A stretch of DNA of 64,000 bases from Terfezia claveryi (Eukaryota; Ascomycota; Pezizomycetes; Pezizales; Pezizaceae): positions 62,001-126,000 of the forward strand of contig WHUX01000043.1 in the NCBI GenBank assembly GCA_015179025.1, read 5' to 3'. The notes beneath the pieces are model-generated. The model saw only the letters and a list, made by a program, of their open reading frames with translations, was not told the origin of the DNA and ran no database searches. The position numbers were made by a program, and so were the translations under genes. Of the stretch, positions 32,550 through 43,262 are shown piece after piece. Numbering within the stretch: the first letter of the stretch is position 1; the number at the start of each line of letters is the position of its first letter.

Positions 32550-33264
32550 AAAGTTATATTACAACCTAATTTTATCGCAATTAACCTGAATATTTCCTTG
32601 GACTGTTGCCTTGATGCCTGGATTGATAGTCTCAGTTCCAATGCCGTGGCTCCACGAGCAATTTGGCGTGGCGTGGTTACATGCCGTTGTCCCTATATTT
32701 GCAATTGCTGGAGATTACCCCGCTGCTTATACTACGAATCGCGAGAGAAACCCCCAAAAACACAGAGAAATCCGTTTAGGAATGTCTATACGAACAAGGG
32801 AGATTACCAATATAGCCATCACCGATCGTGAGGTTACCGGGGCCACCTCATCAGGAGTACGATAGCGTGAGCGGCGGCAGAGGCATCCAGCCAGTTTCAG
32901 AGCCCAGGGTAGTACCTTGAGATCGATCAGACGACATCCTTTATGTTCCAGGTAGCAATCCTTGCCAGAAGCTAACGAGACTCGAGCGAATGAAAGTGTT
33001 AGCCTTGTGGAATTGCTGTCAACCACCAAGAATTTGCGAGCCTTTTGTTCCGCCCATGAAGAAATCCACTGGCCGGCAATTTCCTTCTAGCATTGAACGT
33101 GGTTTTGGGGTGCAGTGGAAGTTGGATAAAGGGGAACCTCCGGTTGCAATTACAACATGCGGAGGGACGAAGGTCAGCTGGCTAGGAGTACCACCAAGCT
33201 GTTGGATTTGACTATCTGGCTGGAGTGTTTTGGGGTTACCGAAGATTTGAGTCCTGGTCATCAC
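32550..33264 (-). other. Possible dead gene (two abutting minus-strand frames)
   Basis: Frame 33019-33264 starts at a true ATG (MMTRTQIFGNPKTLQPDS) and frame 32727-33029 continues in another register (VVDSNSTRLTLSFARVSLAS). Joined across a frameshift near 33025 they would make one ~180-residue product of balanced composition. I cannot assign it to a family. It may be a pseudogene or coincidence. Confidence 0.2.
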
Positions 33265-35134
33265 CAGCTGGAAAATTTATTATCTTTGAGTGAAAGTTCA
33301 GGTGGCATAGCGGAGACATTTTAGTATTGTATATAATCAGGAGAATTAAATAGTGAATAAGTTTTTGAAATAAATAAAAATTAACTAAATAGCCATAGTT
33401 TTAATTATTTTAAGAAAATACATGTAAAAAGTAATAAAACGCGAGCGACAGCGACAGCGCGAAGCGAAGATATATAGTTTATGATATATGTGAGAGTAGG
33501 AGGATTTTTATTTTATTTATGTTTTCCCTCTACTTTTTCTATGCCGCATCAATGATGTGATGCTTCATTCAACCTCTTGAACCGGCCCCCCGAAATTCCC
33601 GGTAGATTCAAGGGTAAAGTAGGTTAGTCTGCCGCCCACGCGTTCTAGATGCCTTATAAAAGTTCGCTGGTAAAGGAGGAAGAGAAAAGGAGGGGAGCCT
33701 CGAAACCCTAGCAGGAATGTCTCTCTGTATGAAAGTGAAGTAAGGAACTTGATATAGCCATAGTATTTCAACTGACGCAAGAGGACATCCCTCGCATGAG
33801 ATTTTGACTGGTTAGATATGTAAAATTGTTCTTTTCAGTGAGTATGCTCTTGAGCTCTTGTTTTGTTACTTTGTAATCATAATCTTCGAGATTAGGAGCA
33901 ACTTTGTGTATCTAGAAGTTGGTTTATGAAGGGGGGTCTCATTACCCTGAAATATCTTACTGAATTCACACATGATGGGGTAGGTAACCTTTATGGTTGG
34001 ACTGTAGCTTATGCAATCACTTGAGGGGGTTTGACGAGCTGATTTATTTTGCTGACATTGGGGTAAGGTGGTTGGTAGGTCCTGATCTATAGAGGTCATA
34101 GTGTTTTTCCATTTCCCACCAATAGGTATCCCGTGGCAAGTAATGGGACTTTGGTAGCGGTTAACCAGCTTGTGATATATCTTAATGTTGATAGGGAAAC
34201 CATCAGTAAATTTTCCAAGCGAAGGTTCAAGAAAGTACGACAAGTAGGTCCCTCTTGCGGGTCTTGAATCTTCAGCGAAACAGCCTTGATATACAGAATA
34301 CCTACGTAGCATTGTGAGAGCCGCAGCGCAAATTATAAGTCTGGTGCATGGGCACAATGGGCTAGCATGGACGGTCTGGTCTGGTTGTGAACGGCCCTCG
34401 CTCGTAATAAACTAATTGCTGTTCATGTGCACTTCATTGGGGCACTTATTCCTTGGCCCAAGGCTCCATAGACGTACAGACTTCAAATAAAATAAAAAAA
34501 ATTCCTTGGCCTGTCAAGATAGCATCTCTTCTGCCTTAATACTGTTGTGCGCTTTATTCAAGCTATCTAGGGACAACGCATCCTCAGACATACCTATTGA
34601 TTGTCTACCCGGGGGGCCCACTCACTTGTGTTACATATAAGGAAAAAGCAAAGAGAAATTTTTGTATAGATGAAACCTCATACTCATACAGCCTCTGCCA
34701 CTGCCACACACCCTCACTGTGGGACTCAGCGCGCATACGATGGTCCATTTTCACATTTACGATTCTTCGACACTGAAGTCGGCTCACACTAGTCCTGATC
34801 CCCGTCACTTCCTCCGGCTTTTTTCCTTCCCGTCTCCGACCCACGAGTACTCCATCAGGTGGGCGACGTTCGGGTCTTGCAGCACAGACAGAAGGGGCCC
34901 GCCGCTCTTCCAATTAGGTATATACAGGTGTTAGGCAGTATGTTATAGGCATGCATGGACTGTAGTGTCACCGACGCAGGTTTTAGAACTCACTAAACTA
35001 GACCAACTGCGGGTTACAATTGTTTCAACTGTCTAGTCCGGGCTGAAGGTATTACATCGTTACAGATTTGGACTTGGCTATGTCCTCTCTATATGTAGTA
35101 CTGCAGTCACCAAAGGTGGGAGAATGATAAGAAC
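33265..35134. other. Intergenic, no supported gene
   Basis: AT-rich low-complexity sequence at 33340-33540. A minus-strand frame at 33866-34357 gives up to 148 residues from its first ATG (MLRRYSVYQGCFAEDS...) but has no recognisable feature. An inverted copy of the CGTCTATGGAGCC repeat lies near 34463-34480 next to an A-rich tract. Confidence 0.4.
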
Positions 35135-35166
35135 TTCCGCGCAGCTGCCAGCACAGCTGCGCGGAA
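35135..35166. repeat. Perfect 13-bp hairpin
   Basis: TTCCGCGCAGCTG and its exact inverse are separated by CCAGCA. The arm is GC-rich in an AT-rich context. Could be an intrinsic RNA hairpin or an excision scar; function unknown. Confidence 0.85.
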
Positions 35167-36290
35167 AACAGCTATGCTGTGGGGAACAGCCAATAAAGTA
35201 GTCGCTGGTTGTCACAGCGATAAGATATGTCAGTTACCCTGAACTAGGGTTAAGTGTAGGTACCGGTATGCAGGTACTCCGTGTGTTGGATGAACACATA
35301 TGCATGTATTTTTTGGGAACCTTTGTGAGATTCAGGCGTACCGGAATGGCCTAGGCTGGTCCTGATTCCTCAAATGCCTGGGCACCTAAGGAATTCTGCT
35401 AAGAATGAACTTAAGATTTTCGCACTTGTTGGCTTTTGCGATATCACAGCTCAACAATCCTCAATGCTTTGCAATTCTCAGTACTTTGTGTGATCCTCAA
35501 CATCACAGTACTCAACACTTTGCTTTATTAATCTCAGTTGCAGAAGAAAATGGCAGAATCGATCTACTACTTTCAACTCCTAGTTTCTGTTCCATTGCAA
35601 AAGTATTCTCAGCAACTGTAGGTACTCAATTTGAAGAGTATTTGCATATAATAAACATATCTCGGTTAACCATTGAAAGGTAATTGCTAAAAAATCCAAG
35701 TCAAGTACTCTGTAGCAAATTATCGGAAGGTTAAAGCATACCTCCGAGATCAATTGATGAAGATTCCGGCGGGAGATTTACAGGCAGTTAAGCTGCGGTG
35801 GAACGCATCAAATGAATATGAGCTGTGCAGTAATGCACTGTATTTAATTGCTGACAAGAACAATAATGGAAATGAATAGTACTATAGCATGCTGCAATCA
35901 ATGAGAAGTACCATGGAATTAATCGGAATAGGAATTGGGATTTTAATCAACTTATTCTATATTTACAATGGCGGAGGATTGTGGCAATTCTGCCTAGTGA
36001 CTTCTGTGTCTCTCTAAGCTAAGCTCAATCTAGCATGAATAACCGATAGCATATGACTAAGCTAGTCTATTCATATCTAACCAAGCTATAAGAATGCAGC
36101 CATGTGATATATGCAAATGGCGACTTTACACTTTTCGATGGAGTTTCAAAACTTAACAATGCGTAAAATCCACGGAGCTCAAGATACCTATAGTCAGGTG
36201 ATAAAAGGCTTCGCACGACCCTTTTCAACCTATACGTATCTGGCCTAAACCTTGACAGAGACATGAGGCTGATTTTTCCTCTGATAAACT
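35167..36290. other. Intergenic, no gene seen
   Basis: Includes short repetitive text around 35440-35530 (variants of CTCAACA, CAATGCTTTG, CTCAGTACTTTG) but no gene. Confidence 0.5.
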
Positions 36291-36293
36291 GCA

Positions 36294-36398
36294 GATTAAC
36301 TTGCCTTAACCTTGAATCCACCCGGGTTTCTGGGTGGCTCCTCATGGCCCCCCTAACGGAGCCGCATAGGAGTTACAAGTATTTTTTTAAAAAAAAAT
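36294..36398 (+). mobile_element. LINE 3' tail, truncated copy with A-rich end
   Basis: AGATTAACTTGCC, GAATCCACCCGGGTTTCTGG and GCCGCATAGGAGTTACAAGT match the 19.4-kb LINE tail, and the copy ends T7A9. It retains only the last ~100 bases of the element, so it is a severely 5'-truncated insertion. Confidence 0.8.
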
Positions 36399-37214
36399 TC
36401 CTCTGATAAAGTGAACTGTAGGCATGAAATAGGAAATCCAAACTGGCGTTGAACTTAATGTTTTGCCTTGTCACTGCTGATGCTCTAGTGATACTGCTGC
36501 CACTGCTGCCACTGCTCCTACCCCCTTTCTCGAAGTGATAGATTCCCTCCTAACAACACTAGTAGATCATCCTGCGCTAACACTAGATTTACCGCTTGTA
36601 GGGGTGGAAATCGGGGACGCAACTGGTATTAGATTCATTTTGACTTATAGTATTGTGGAATTGATTTGGTCTGGTTGCATACCAAACTGTGCAAACTCCT
36701 GGGTATGGCAAAATTTGACTGAGCGACCATTTTATCTTTCTGAGCGAAATACATACACCCAACAATGTGAAATTAGGCAGAGTTTAGGACTTGGATCTTC
36801 CAAATTTGCGTCGCAACTGATCGCACTAACGATGACACCAACACAACGCACCTAGAACCGACAAGCACAGGAAAATCGAAGACGGTAGGTGTCGATACCA
36901 TACAGAAATATTTGTGTTGGAATATAGGTGCTGGAGGAACATTTAAAATGTTCAGAATCTATCAGTAATAAGGTCTACTCTACTGTCCTATACACCCATA
37001 AAACGAAATGAAGTTCCGCTCCGCCCTTAAGTCGAAACCACGGAAGAAATCTGTGCGAGTTGAGCGATCAACAATTGGGACTGCATTGTAGGACAGACAA
37101 TAGTCATTGGGGAAGTTATCAGTCAAAATAGGAGTGGGGTCCAGGGGGGTATATCCCAGCACACAATCCAGCGCCGATTGAAAGCCAATATAAAAAAGTG
37201 GTGAGCAGCACTTC
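36399..37214. other. Intergenic, no gene seen
   Basis: A CTGCTGCCA-type short repeat at about 36493-36517 and a variant end word GTCTGGTTGCAT near 36670. No coding signal. Confidence 0.5.
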
Positions 37215-37800
37215 AACCATTGGTAAATAGTCAGATAGCCTCAAAGAGGCTTCAGTGGGCACAGGAGCGTCAAAATTGGACTGAGGAGCAGTGGGGAAGG
37301 TGAATTGGAGTGATAAGTGTTCTGGCGAAAAATTCTCTGGTGTAAAACCTGTATGAGTCTTTTGAGCACCTGGTGGAAAGTGGATAATGTATTGTATTGA
37401 TCTTCCCAAAAATTTGGAGCCGTTACACAGATGGTCTCGGCTTAATTTACTGGGTGGAGATAGTTGAGATATGTGGCGATCTAGAGTCCAAAATGGGGGG
37501 TCACAGGGACGGTATATTTGAAGGCGTTGTAGGACTACCTCCCGTAATATAATTTTATGGAATGGTTACTTATTCACTTGATATAAACTCAATCGAACAT
37601 GTCTGGGCGTGCTTCAAAGAAAACCTCCATGAATACAGCCTGAGTTCATCCACATCAACATGTCGGGCAGGGAGCATTAGGATCATTAGACCCAAGCTGG
37701 CTGATGCAATTATTTAATGCTGGGAGCTTCTTGACCCGTCGATATTTGACACGATTGCTAGAAATATGCCCAAGAGGATTGCCGCGTAGAGGATCATAGA
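37215..37800 (+). pseudogene. Tc1/mariner transposase relic, copy 2
   Basis: Plus-strand remnants in shifting frames. Near 37298-37385 is a WSD.CSGEKFSGVKPV..VF..PGGKW-like block, the first catalytic-Asp region. Near 37580-37660 is INSIEHVWACFKENLHEYSL, matching the third catalytic block (D.N.IEhvW...K..LheY) of fungal Tc1-like transposases, with the Glu kept. Near 37690-37790 is RPKLADAII*CWELLDPSIF followed by DTIARNMPKRIAA, the C-terminal helix. The middle with the second catalytic Asp is missing or unreadable. It is the same family as the 25.4-26.4 kb relic (shared LLDPSI), but keeps different parts. Inactive. Confidence 0.75.
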
Positions 37801-38145
37801 ATACCAAATATAAGCTTTTTGTTAGTCATGGAATAGCATGTATATGTTCTGGGCCTTTATGGAATTATAATTTTGGTCAGAGGTTTTCAATGCCACGGCG
37901 ACTTCTACAATGCCACAACCAAATAGAAGTATATCCAATATGACAGTTACTTTATAGCAAGTTACTTAATTAAACAAAGAAAAAAGGGATAGAGCGCAAG
38001 TAACTAAACAACATGAGGGGGATAAAAAAGAGCTTCGCTTGCTCAACCCTCCACTCAATCAATCCATCAATTGCTGAACCTTCCTTTTGAAGGAAGAATG
38101 CTCGGATTGTGGTGGTATCCTCTGAAAATACTAATTGCCCAGACT
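37801..38145. other. Intergenic, no gene seen
   Basis: AT-rich spacer without features. Confidence 0.5.
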
Positions 38146-38250
38146 CGCGGCTTCTATAGTATATATTGTAGGAACTCATGCATTCGCGGCTTCTATATTG
38201 TAGGTGTTCATGCATTTGCGGCTTCTACATATTCCTACAAACGTATGAAC
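38146..38250 (+). repeat. Three-copy short tandem repeat
   Basis: CGCGGCTTCTATA...TTGTAGG...TTCATGCATT occurs at 38146-38184, 38185-38216 and, diverged, 38217-38250. Unit length differs (39, 32, 34), so copies gained or lost a few bases. Confidence 0.8.
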
Positions 38251-38348
38251 TTCAGACATATATCACAGTTCCGAATAATATGGAGGTTCCGTACTTACGC
38301 AAAGAGTAACGTTGAGCCAAATATGGCTATTACCGGCACAGGCATAGC

Positions 38349-38391
38349 GCACCATAGTCTGGTTGCACAACCCTTCGTAGAGTGCACCATA
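38349..38391 (+). mobile_element. 27-bp remnant flanked by 8-bp duplication GCACCATA
   Basis: GCACCATA at 38349-38356 and at 38384-38391 flank GTCTGGTTGCACAACCCTTC plus GTAGAGT. The insert is the dispersed end word plus the CTTCGTAGAG string seen next to other copies. This looks like a footprint or one-ended insertion with an 8-bp target duplication. Confidence 0.45.
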
Positions 38392-38917
38392 CCACACTAG
38401 AAGGTATTGCCAATCTAAGCTGGCATACCCGAGCCGCCCGGTGCCAAGCGGGTTTGAACGGCGGCTATATCCCCTATAGCACAACATTTTCGCACAACAT
38501 TCTACAGTATAACGTCCTATAGAATAATATCCATAATACAAACACACATAGGGTTGCAAATAATGTAGTATTGCTAACGAAATTGTCAAATTATATGCGA
38601 TAGTGGCACTTGTGGTATGGCAATATCTGTGCCAGCTGTAAGCGTATTAAGGATGTTGGACTAAGATTCCCAGCGTTGGTCCAGGCATTGGTGAAGACAT
38701 TGGTGGCTGCGGCAACATATTCACAATACCTACTTACACACATGTCAGACTCCTCATAACTAAGTTCTATTTGTCTCTTTATTTGGTGTTTAATCACTTG
38801 CGCTATCTGCTTTCATACATTTGCTTGGGGTGCGCATATAATTTATATGAATGCATATGAACGGCCCAGAACGTTTATATGCCATTCCGGAACGGCCCTG
38901 CAATTCCGCAACTGCCC

Positions 38918-38937
38918 AGGCCATTCCGGAATGGCCT
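38918..38937. repeat. Perfect 20-bp palindrome
   Basis: AGGCCATTCCGGAATGGCCT has no spacer. The neighbourhood repeats the theme: ATGCCATTCCGGAACGGCCC and GCAATTCCGCAACTGCCC lie just upstream, so three related inverted words occur within ~75 bases. Confidence 0.85.
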
Positions 38938-38990
38938 GAATTTCTTGAGATTACTGTCCTAAGTTTCATTGTCTGGATTAAAGTGGTTAA

Positions 38991-39037
38991 TGATGATGAT
39001 GATGATGATGATGATGTTGTTGTTGTTATTGTTGTTG
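38991..39037 (+). repeat. (TGA)n followed by (GTT)n microsatellite
   Basis: About eight to nine TGA/GAT triplets run into about six GTT triplets with one interruption. It produces a spurious poly-Asp/poly-Val frame. Confidence 0.9.
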
Positions 39038-39039
39038 AG

Positions 39040-42000
39040 ATATTAAAGAATATAGAGGGACACGGAACTAGTTATACATGTTTTAATAGGGGAACAAGAA
39101 ACCTCACGTTTTCAATAAGAACCGGAAGCACTAGGTACTGTGGGGAACTAGTCCAGGCTAGGTAGGAGGTGTGCACTGTGGCACAGTGTAGGTGGATATC
39201 ATTGGGTAAGTACTTAGTACTTTATAGTTCGTTCAGACTTATGGTGCATGCCTATATTTGATATTTACAGCTCCATGTAGGAAGGAGATTGAACTACTAG
39301 CCTGCTCCAGGAAGAGTATCTACCCTGCTTGGTCTTACTAAAATGAACGAATGTACTGGGGTTACAAATATTCTTTATCCTCTCATCAACTCAGCCATAC
39401 CTCTCCCAGGCCCTTCTGGCTGAACCAATGCTCAGATAATACGTGAACATTGGATTTTCAGGAGTATGATCCCTGGATGACGAAATGTTTTCTAACAGGA
39501 GGGTTTTCCACAGAATGTTTAGCTGGATGTCTTTTGATTGTTGAATGCAAGTGTATGCATACTGCAGCTGGTGATATACCACATTACCTTTACACTATAC
39601 AATCTATCGACTCATTTGAAAATATCTTACATCACTGATGTTGCCTGCATTGAGTGACCAACGTTGCTTGGATTACTGTATATGTCCTGGAATCAATTGT
39701 CTAGCAAGATGTTCTTTGCATGTGCATCACCAGGCAACCTTAAGAGCGAGATCAACTAATGCCTATATCAATGTTGATTAATGTGTTGCTTTCGATTACT
39801 GGCTAAGATAATTCAATTCAATATCGACTGGTACATATACTGGGATTCTTATTGATCATACTTGAAAAAAGAATACCCCGGATATGCGAAGGTGCATGGA
39901 CACAGCAGCAAGTGGTCACCACGTCAGACCGCAGTTTCTGCAGGTTGCGTCATCAATAAATATAAAACTTATCTATCCATAATTTCTTTGTTCGCCGCTA
40001 GTGAATATCTTCCTTAATGGCCGATATTAATGTCACACCCAGGAAATGCCTGTCTTTTTTTCGCTTTTAACTCAAAATCACTATTACGATCAGCAATTCT
40101 GAAACTCCATTCCACGGTACCGCAGCTCAGACTAACATGTATGTAAGTAGGTCCATCTTGTGACCAAGTGCCCGATTATGATGAGTTAGTCATTTTTTAT
40201 TTTTTATTTTTTTTTTAAAGCTCCACTCAAATTTTTCGAGAGGGCACTGGTGTGACCAGCCAGTTCCACAATGTAATGGAACATGAAAGTTTGCCTGAAT
40301 ACAGCCTCGAGTCATGAATTCTCTAAATAGTACGGTTTGTGAGGGACGGATGGCCGCAGCCGGACGAATGTGATTTATTCTTTTAGACAGCTAGTGAGAT
40401 ACAGGGTAAGCATTAGTGGGAGGTACCTATGTCACCGAATTATGAGATTTATCCTACGCGATTCTGCACTAATTCGGTGATTAATGGTTGCCCGTAACAA
40501 TATCTCCGCCTGAGCGTGTATGTACTCTTTTTTTTTTAAATTTCATTTTAAGTCTCTACCCGCAGTCAACCTAAGGTTTGTGCTTTCGGGCAACAAACGG
40601 AATATGTATATTAGTGGTAGTTTTTACACCACATTTCGGACAATTATTAAAAATCGCCACTAGGACAAGTCTTTGGAAGTTGAATTGACACTACTTAATC
40701 TAAAGTTCCTAATATTCATAGTATAAGAACATAAATCAAAGCAAGGCCTATGTATACAAGGCTCAAAAGTTGACTGATATAGAGGTACATAGGGTTACCA
40801 TATGAATTTGTATGGGGATGGTACATAGCAACCACTTCCAGCCCTCAACTGAGTAGAATCACCGCATAAGAGCATATAACGGTCCGATTTTTTTGATACA
40901 GTATAGAAATCGTTATCATAATTCTAATTCCAAGTGCACGAACTAATTGCTTGCTTATTGGAATTGTGAGAAATTTTGCTGGACGGGCGCTTTTGGTACG
41001 ACAAGTGCTAGGGGGCGGAGGCTAACTGCACTAACTAGTATGCATCTGTCTCTCGCCAGCGTAATAAAGAACACCCCAATTACCAACCCGGGTCTGAACT
41101 CTGACCCCACCCGGCCCTCTTCCGACCTTCATCCCACCCTGTACGCAAAAAGAGACCGTCTCGTTAGAAAAAAGATCACTGAACTGGTAGTGTTACCACT
41201 TCTGCTATGTCCTCTCAAGTGCCACCATGCTGCCCGTCACGTCCTGTATTGTCTCTGCAATGGGTCATGGTAAAGAATTCCGTGCGCCACAAATGCTATA
41301 GTGTCGACATACTCCTCGATGTCAACTGGCTTTGCAGGCTGTTTGTATTTGGGATGTTGGGCTTTCCTGCCTTGCTAACCCACCTGGCGTGTAGTTGTAG
41401 TTTTATGGTCCAGTAGGGGTATTCGGCTTCAATTGCTCTAACGAGAATCCATCTTGGCAGGGCCTACTTCTGGTAGTATCAGTATGTAAGTATAAAACCT
41501 GGCTCACGGCTTTCCAATTCTACATGACTTCATTCCCAGTATTACCTGTAAGAATCTTTCGGGGCTACAATCTACCCTTTCTCTTCCATGACTAACTCCT
41601 GATGTCTATTTATTCATTCTCCTCTGGTCATTTTTTTTTTCGCATTTTCCTGCGATATGTGCAAGGAACTCAACATTCCTGATGTCGATATGTCACTAGG
41701 GTGACCCTTTGAAAAATTTTATTCTTCCCAGGTAGGGTCCTGTCTTCCAAGATCCCCATTCTAGCATCATAATGGGATGACGCTGAAAATATATGAAGTA
41801 ACTGAGGCGGAATCCAGAATGACAGTGATAAGAGCACAGGTAAACAGCCTGTTATCATGGAGGGGGGTGGTGGATATAGTCTCTGGTCACGACACTATTG
41901 CCACATTGCTTTCCCAGTCTTTACGTTGTCGTGTTTGAAGGGGTGAGGTTTTGTGGCTAACAAGAGTACATAATTTCTACAGAGGGAGAAGAACTACATA

Positions 42001-42890
42001 TGGGGGCTTTGGGGGCAAATAATCTGATTGCATCGAATTCCCCCATTTACGGAAAACGTTTATCGAACTCGAGTCTATACCGTAATGCTAATTGCGATTG
42101 AATAGATGGTCGATATTTAAATTAACGTTATACTAGTATGTGTTGCCAATGTAACTTAGCCAGAGCAGTGGAGCAGCTCTTCCAACTTCCTTCCCCTATA
42201 ATTTGCGTCAACATAGATTCACAGCCAGACTAGTTGGTTGTATGATTTAAAAAAAAAATAAAAAAAAAAAAAAAAAAGTTGGTTGTATGTCCCATGGTAT
42301 GGTTTGATGTCCTAGCATTAGTAAGGGCTTGCATGAATGGGGATGTTAGAAACACTAAGTGAAATTGCTTTTCTCACGGGAAACATGAAACTGCTAGGTC
42401 TTTGGGATATTGGCCATTAATATGCATGCCATTTTCCGGTTTTGTGGAAATGGCGAGTGACAGAAGGCCCCAAAGACGGTCTATGGGAAAATCGAAGAGA
42501 TTTCAGTGTTACGAATTCGCCACGCCCCAAATACCTATCTTTTCCGGGAGGTCGGGTTTAGAATTATATGTTATTTAATCGATGAGGTATACCCCTTATA
42601 GTTCCTCGAGCTGTAGAGCCCCTGAAGGAATGAAATTTTCTCCGTTTCTAGTTGACTAAGGAATTATAGCTCTCTCGCGACCACTAGCGACCTCAATTGA
42701 TGTTACCCTCAGATCCAATCCACTATATATACCTGTATATATGTTCAGGGCCGTTTACGGGATTCAGGCCACACTGGAATAATTACCTGGGCCATACGAG
42801 AACTTGCGGCTACTTGGAAGAGATCTGGAATTTTTTGTTTTATATACAGGAATAGGTTGCTCAATCTTCCCCAACACTTGCAATAAATCA
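39040..42890. other. Intergenic desert
   Basis: No gene supported in nearly 4 kb. Open frames are short and mostly lack ATG. Poly-A/T tracts at about 40193-40217, 40528-40538 and 42248-42277. The partial end word CCAGACTAGTTGG lies near 42226. Confidence 0.5.
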
Positions 42891-42894
42891 GTAA

Positions 42895-43010
42895 ATGGAC
42901 AATGCAATGAGCCAGTATGACATTGAGCAGTACAGCAACGCCCTCCCCTTTTGCAATATCAGCGAGAGCCTGTACATCGACCTCTATGTTGGCAACGAAC
43001 CAGAGATCAA
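42895..43010 (+). CDS. Orphan first exon with perfect splice donor
   Basis: An ATG opens 38 codons (MDNAMSQYDIEQYSNALPFC, then NISESLYIDLYVGNEPEI plus two bases) ending exactly at GTAAGT (43011-43016), a perfect fungal 5' splice site. Codons are notably rich in C/G at third positions (AAC GCC CTC CCC, CTG TAC ATC GAC CTC) compared with flanks. TATATA lies at 42841, about 50 bases before the ATG. Beyond the donor the sequence becomes the dispersed repeat also found at 9.2 kb. Using an AG after TGCTAG (about 43073) the reading would continue KANLRISSQN and hit a stop where the 9.2-kb copy has a Glu codon. I do not recognise the protein. It is probably a truncated or dead gene. Confidence 0.4.
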
Positions 43011-43039
43011 GTAAGTTATGGTGAACATATATTAATATT

Positions 43040-43262
43040 GGGTTACCGTCAAAAGCTCTCTTGTGTCGGTGCTAGGGCAAATCTACGGATTAGTTCACAG
43101 AACTAGGCAAACGTTTCGAGTATTTTCAAATTCATTACTGTTAATATGGCCAAGAGGATTAAGTACCTTTCTCAAAGTTCAAAGACAATTAATCGAACCG
43201 CAATGAAAATCCGTGCAATATGATTGGAGTGTAGGTACTGCACATATCGCATCCAATAGCGT
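43040..43262 (+). repeat. Dispersed repeat, copy 2 (partner at 9.18 kb)
   Basis: Aligns with 9180-9400 over about 200 bases. Here GAACTAGGCAAACG stands where copy 1 has CAACGAGGCAAATG. Confidence 0.55.

Noticed and set aside
38851..39165. Frame encoding DDDDDDVVVV
   Set aside because: The run is a direct translation of the TGA/GTT microsatellite; the rest has no coding features.
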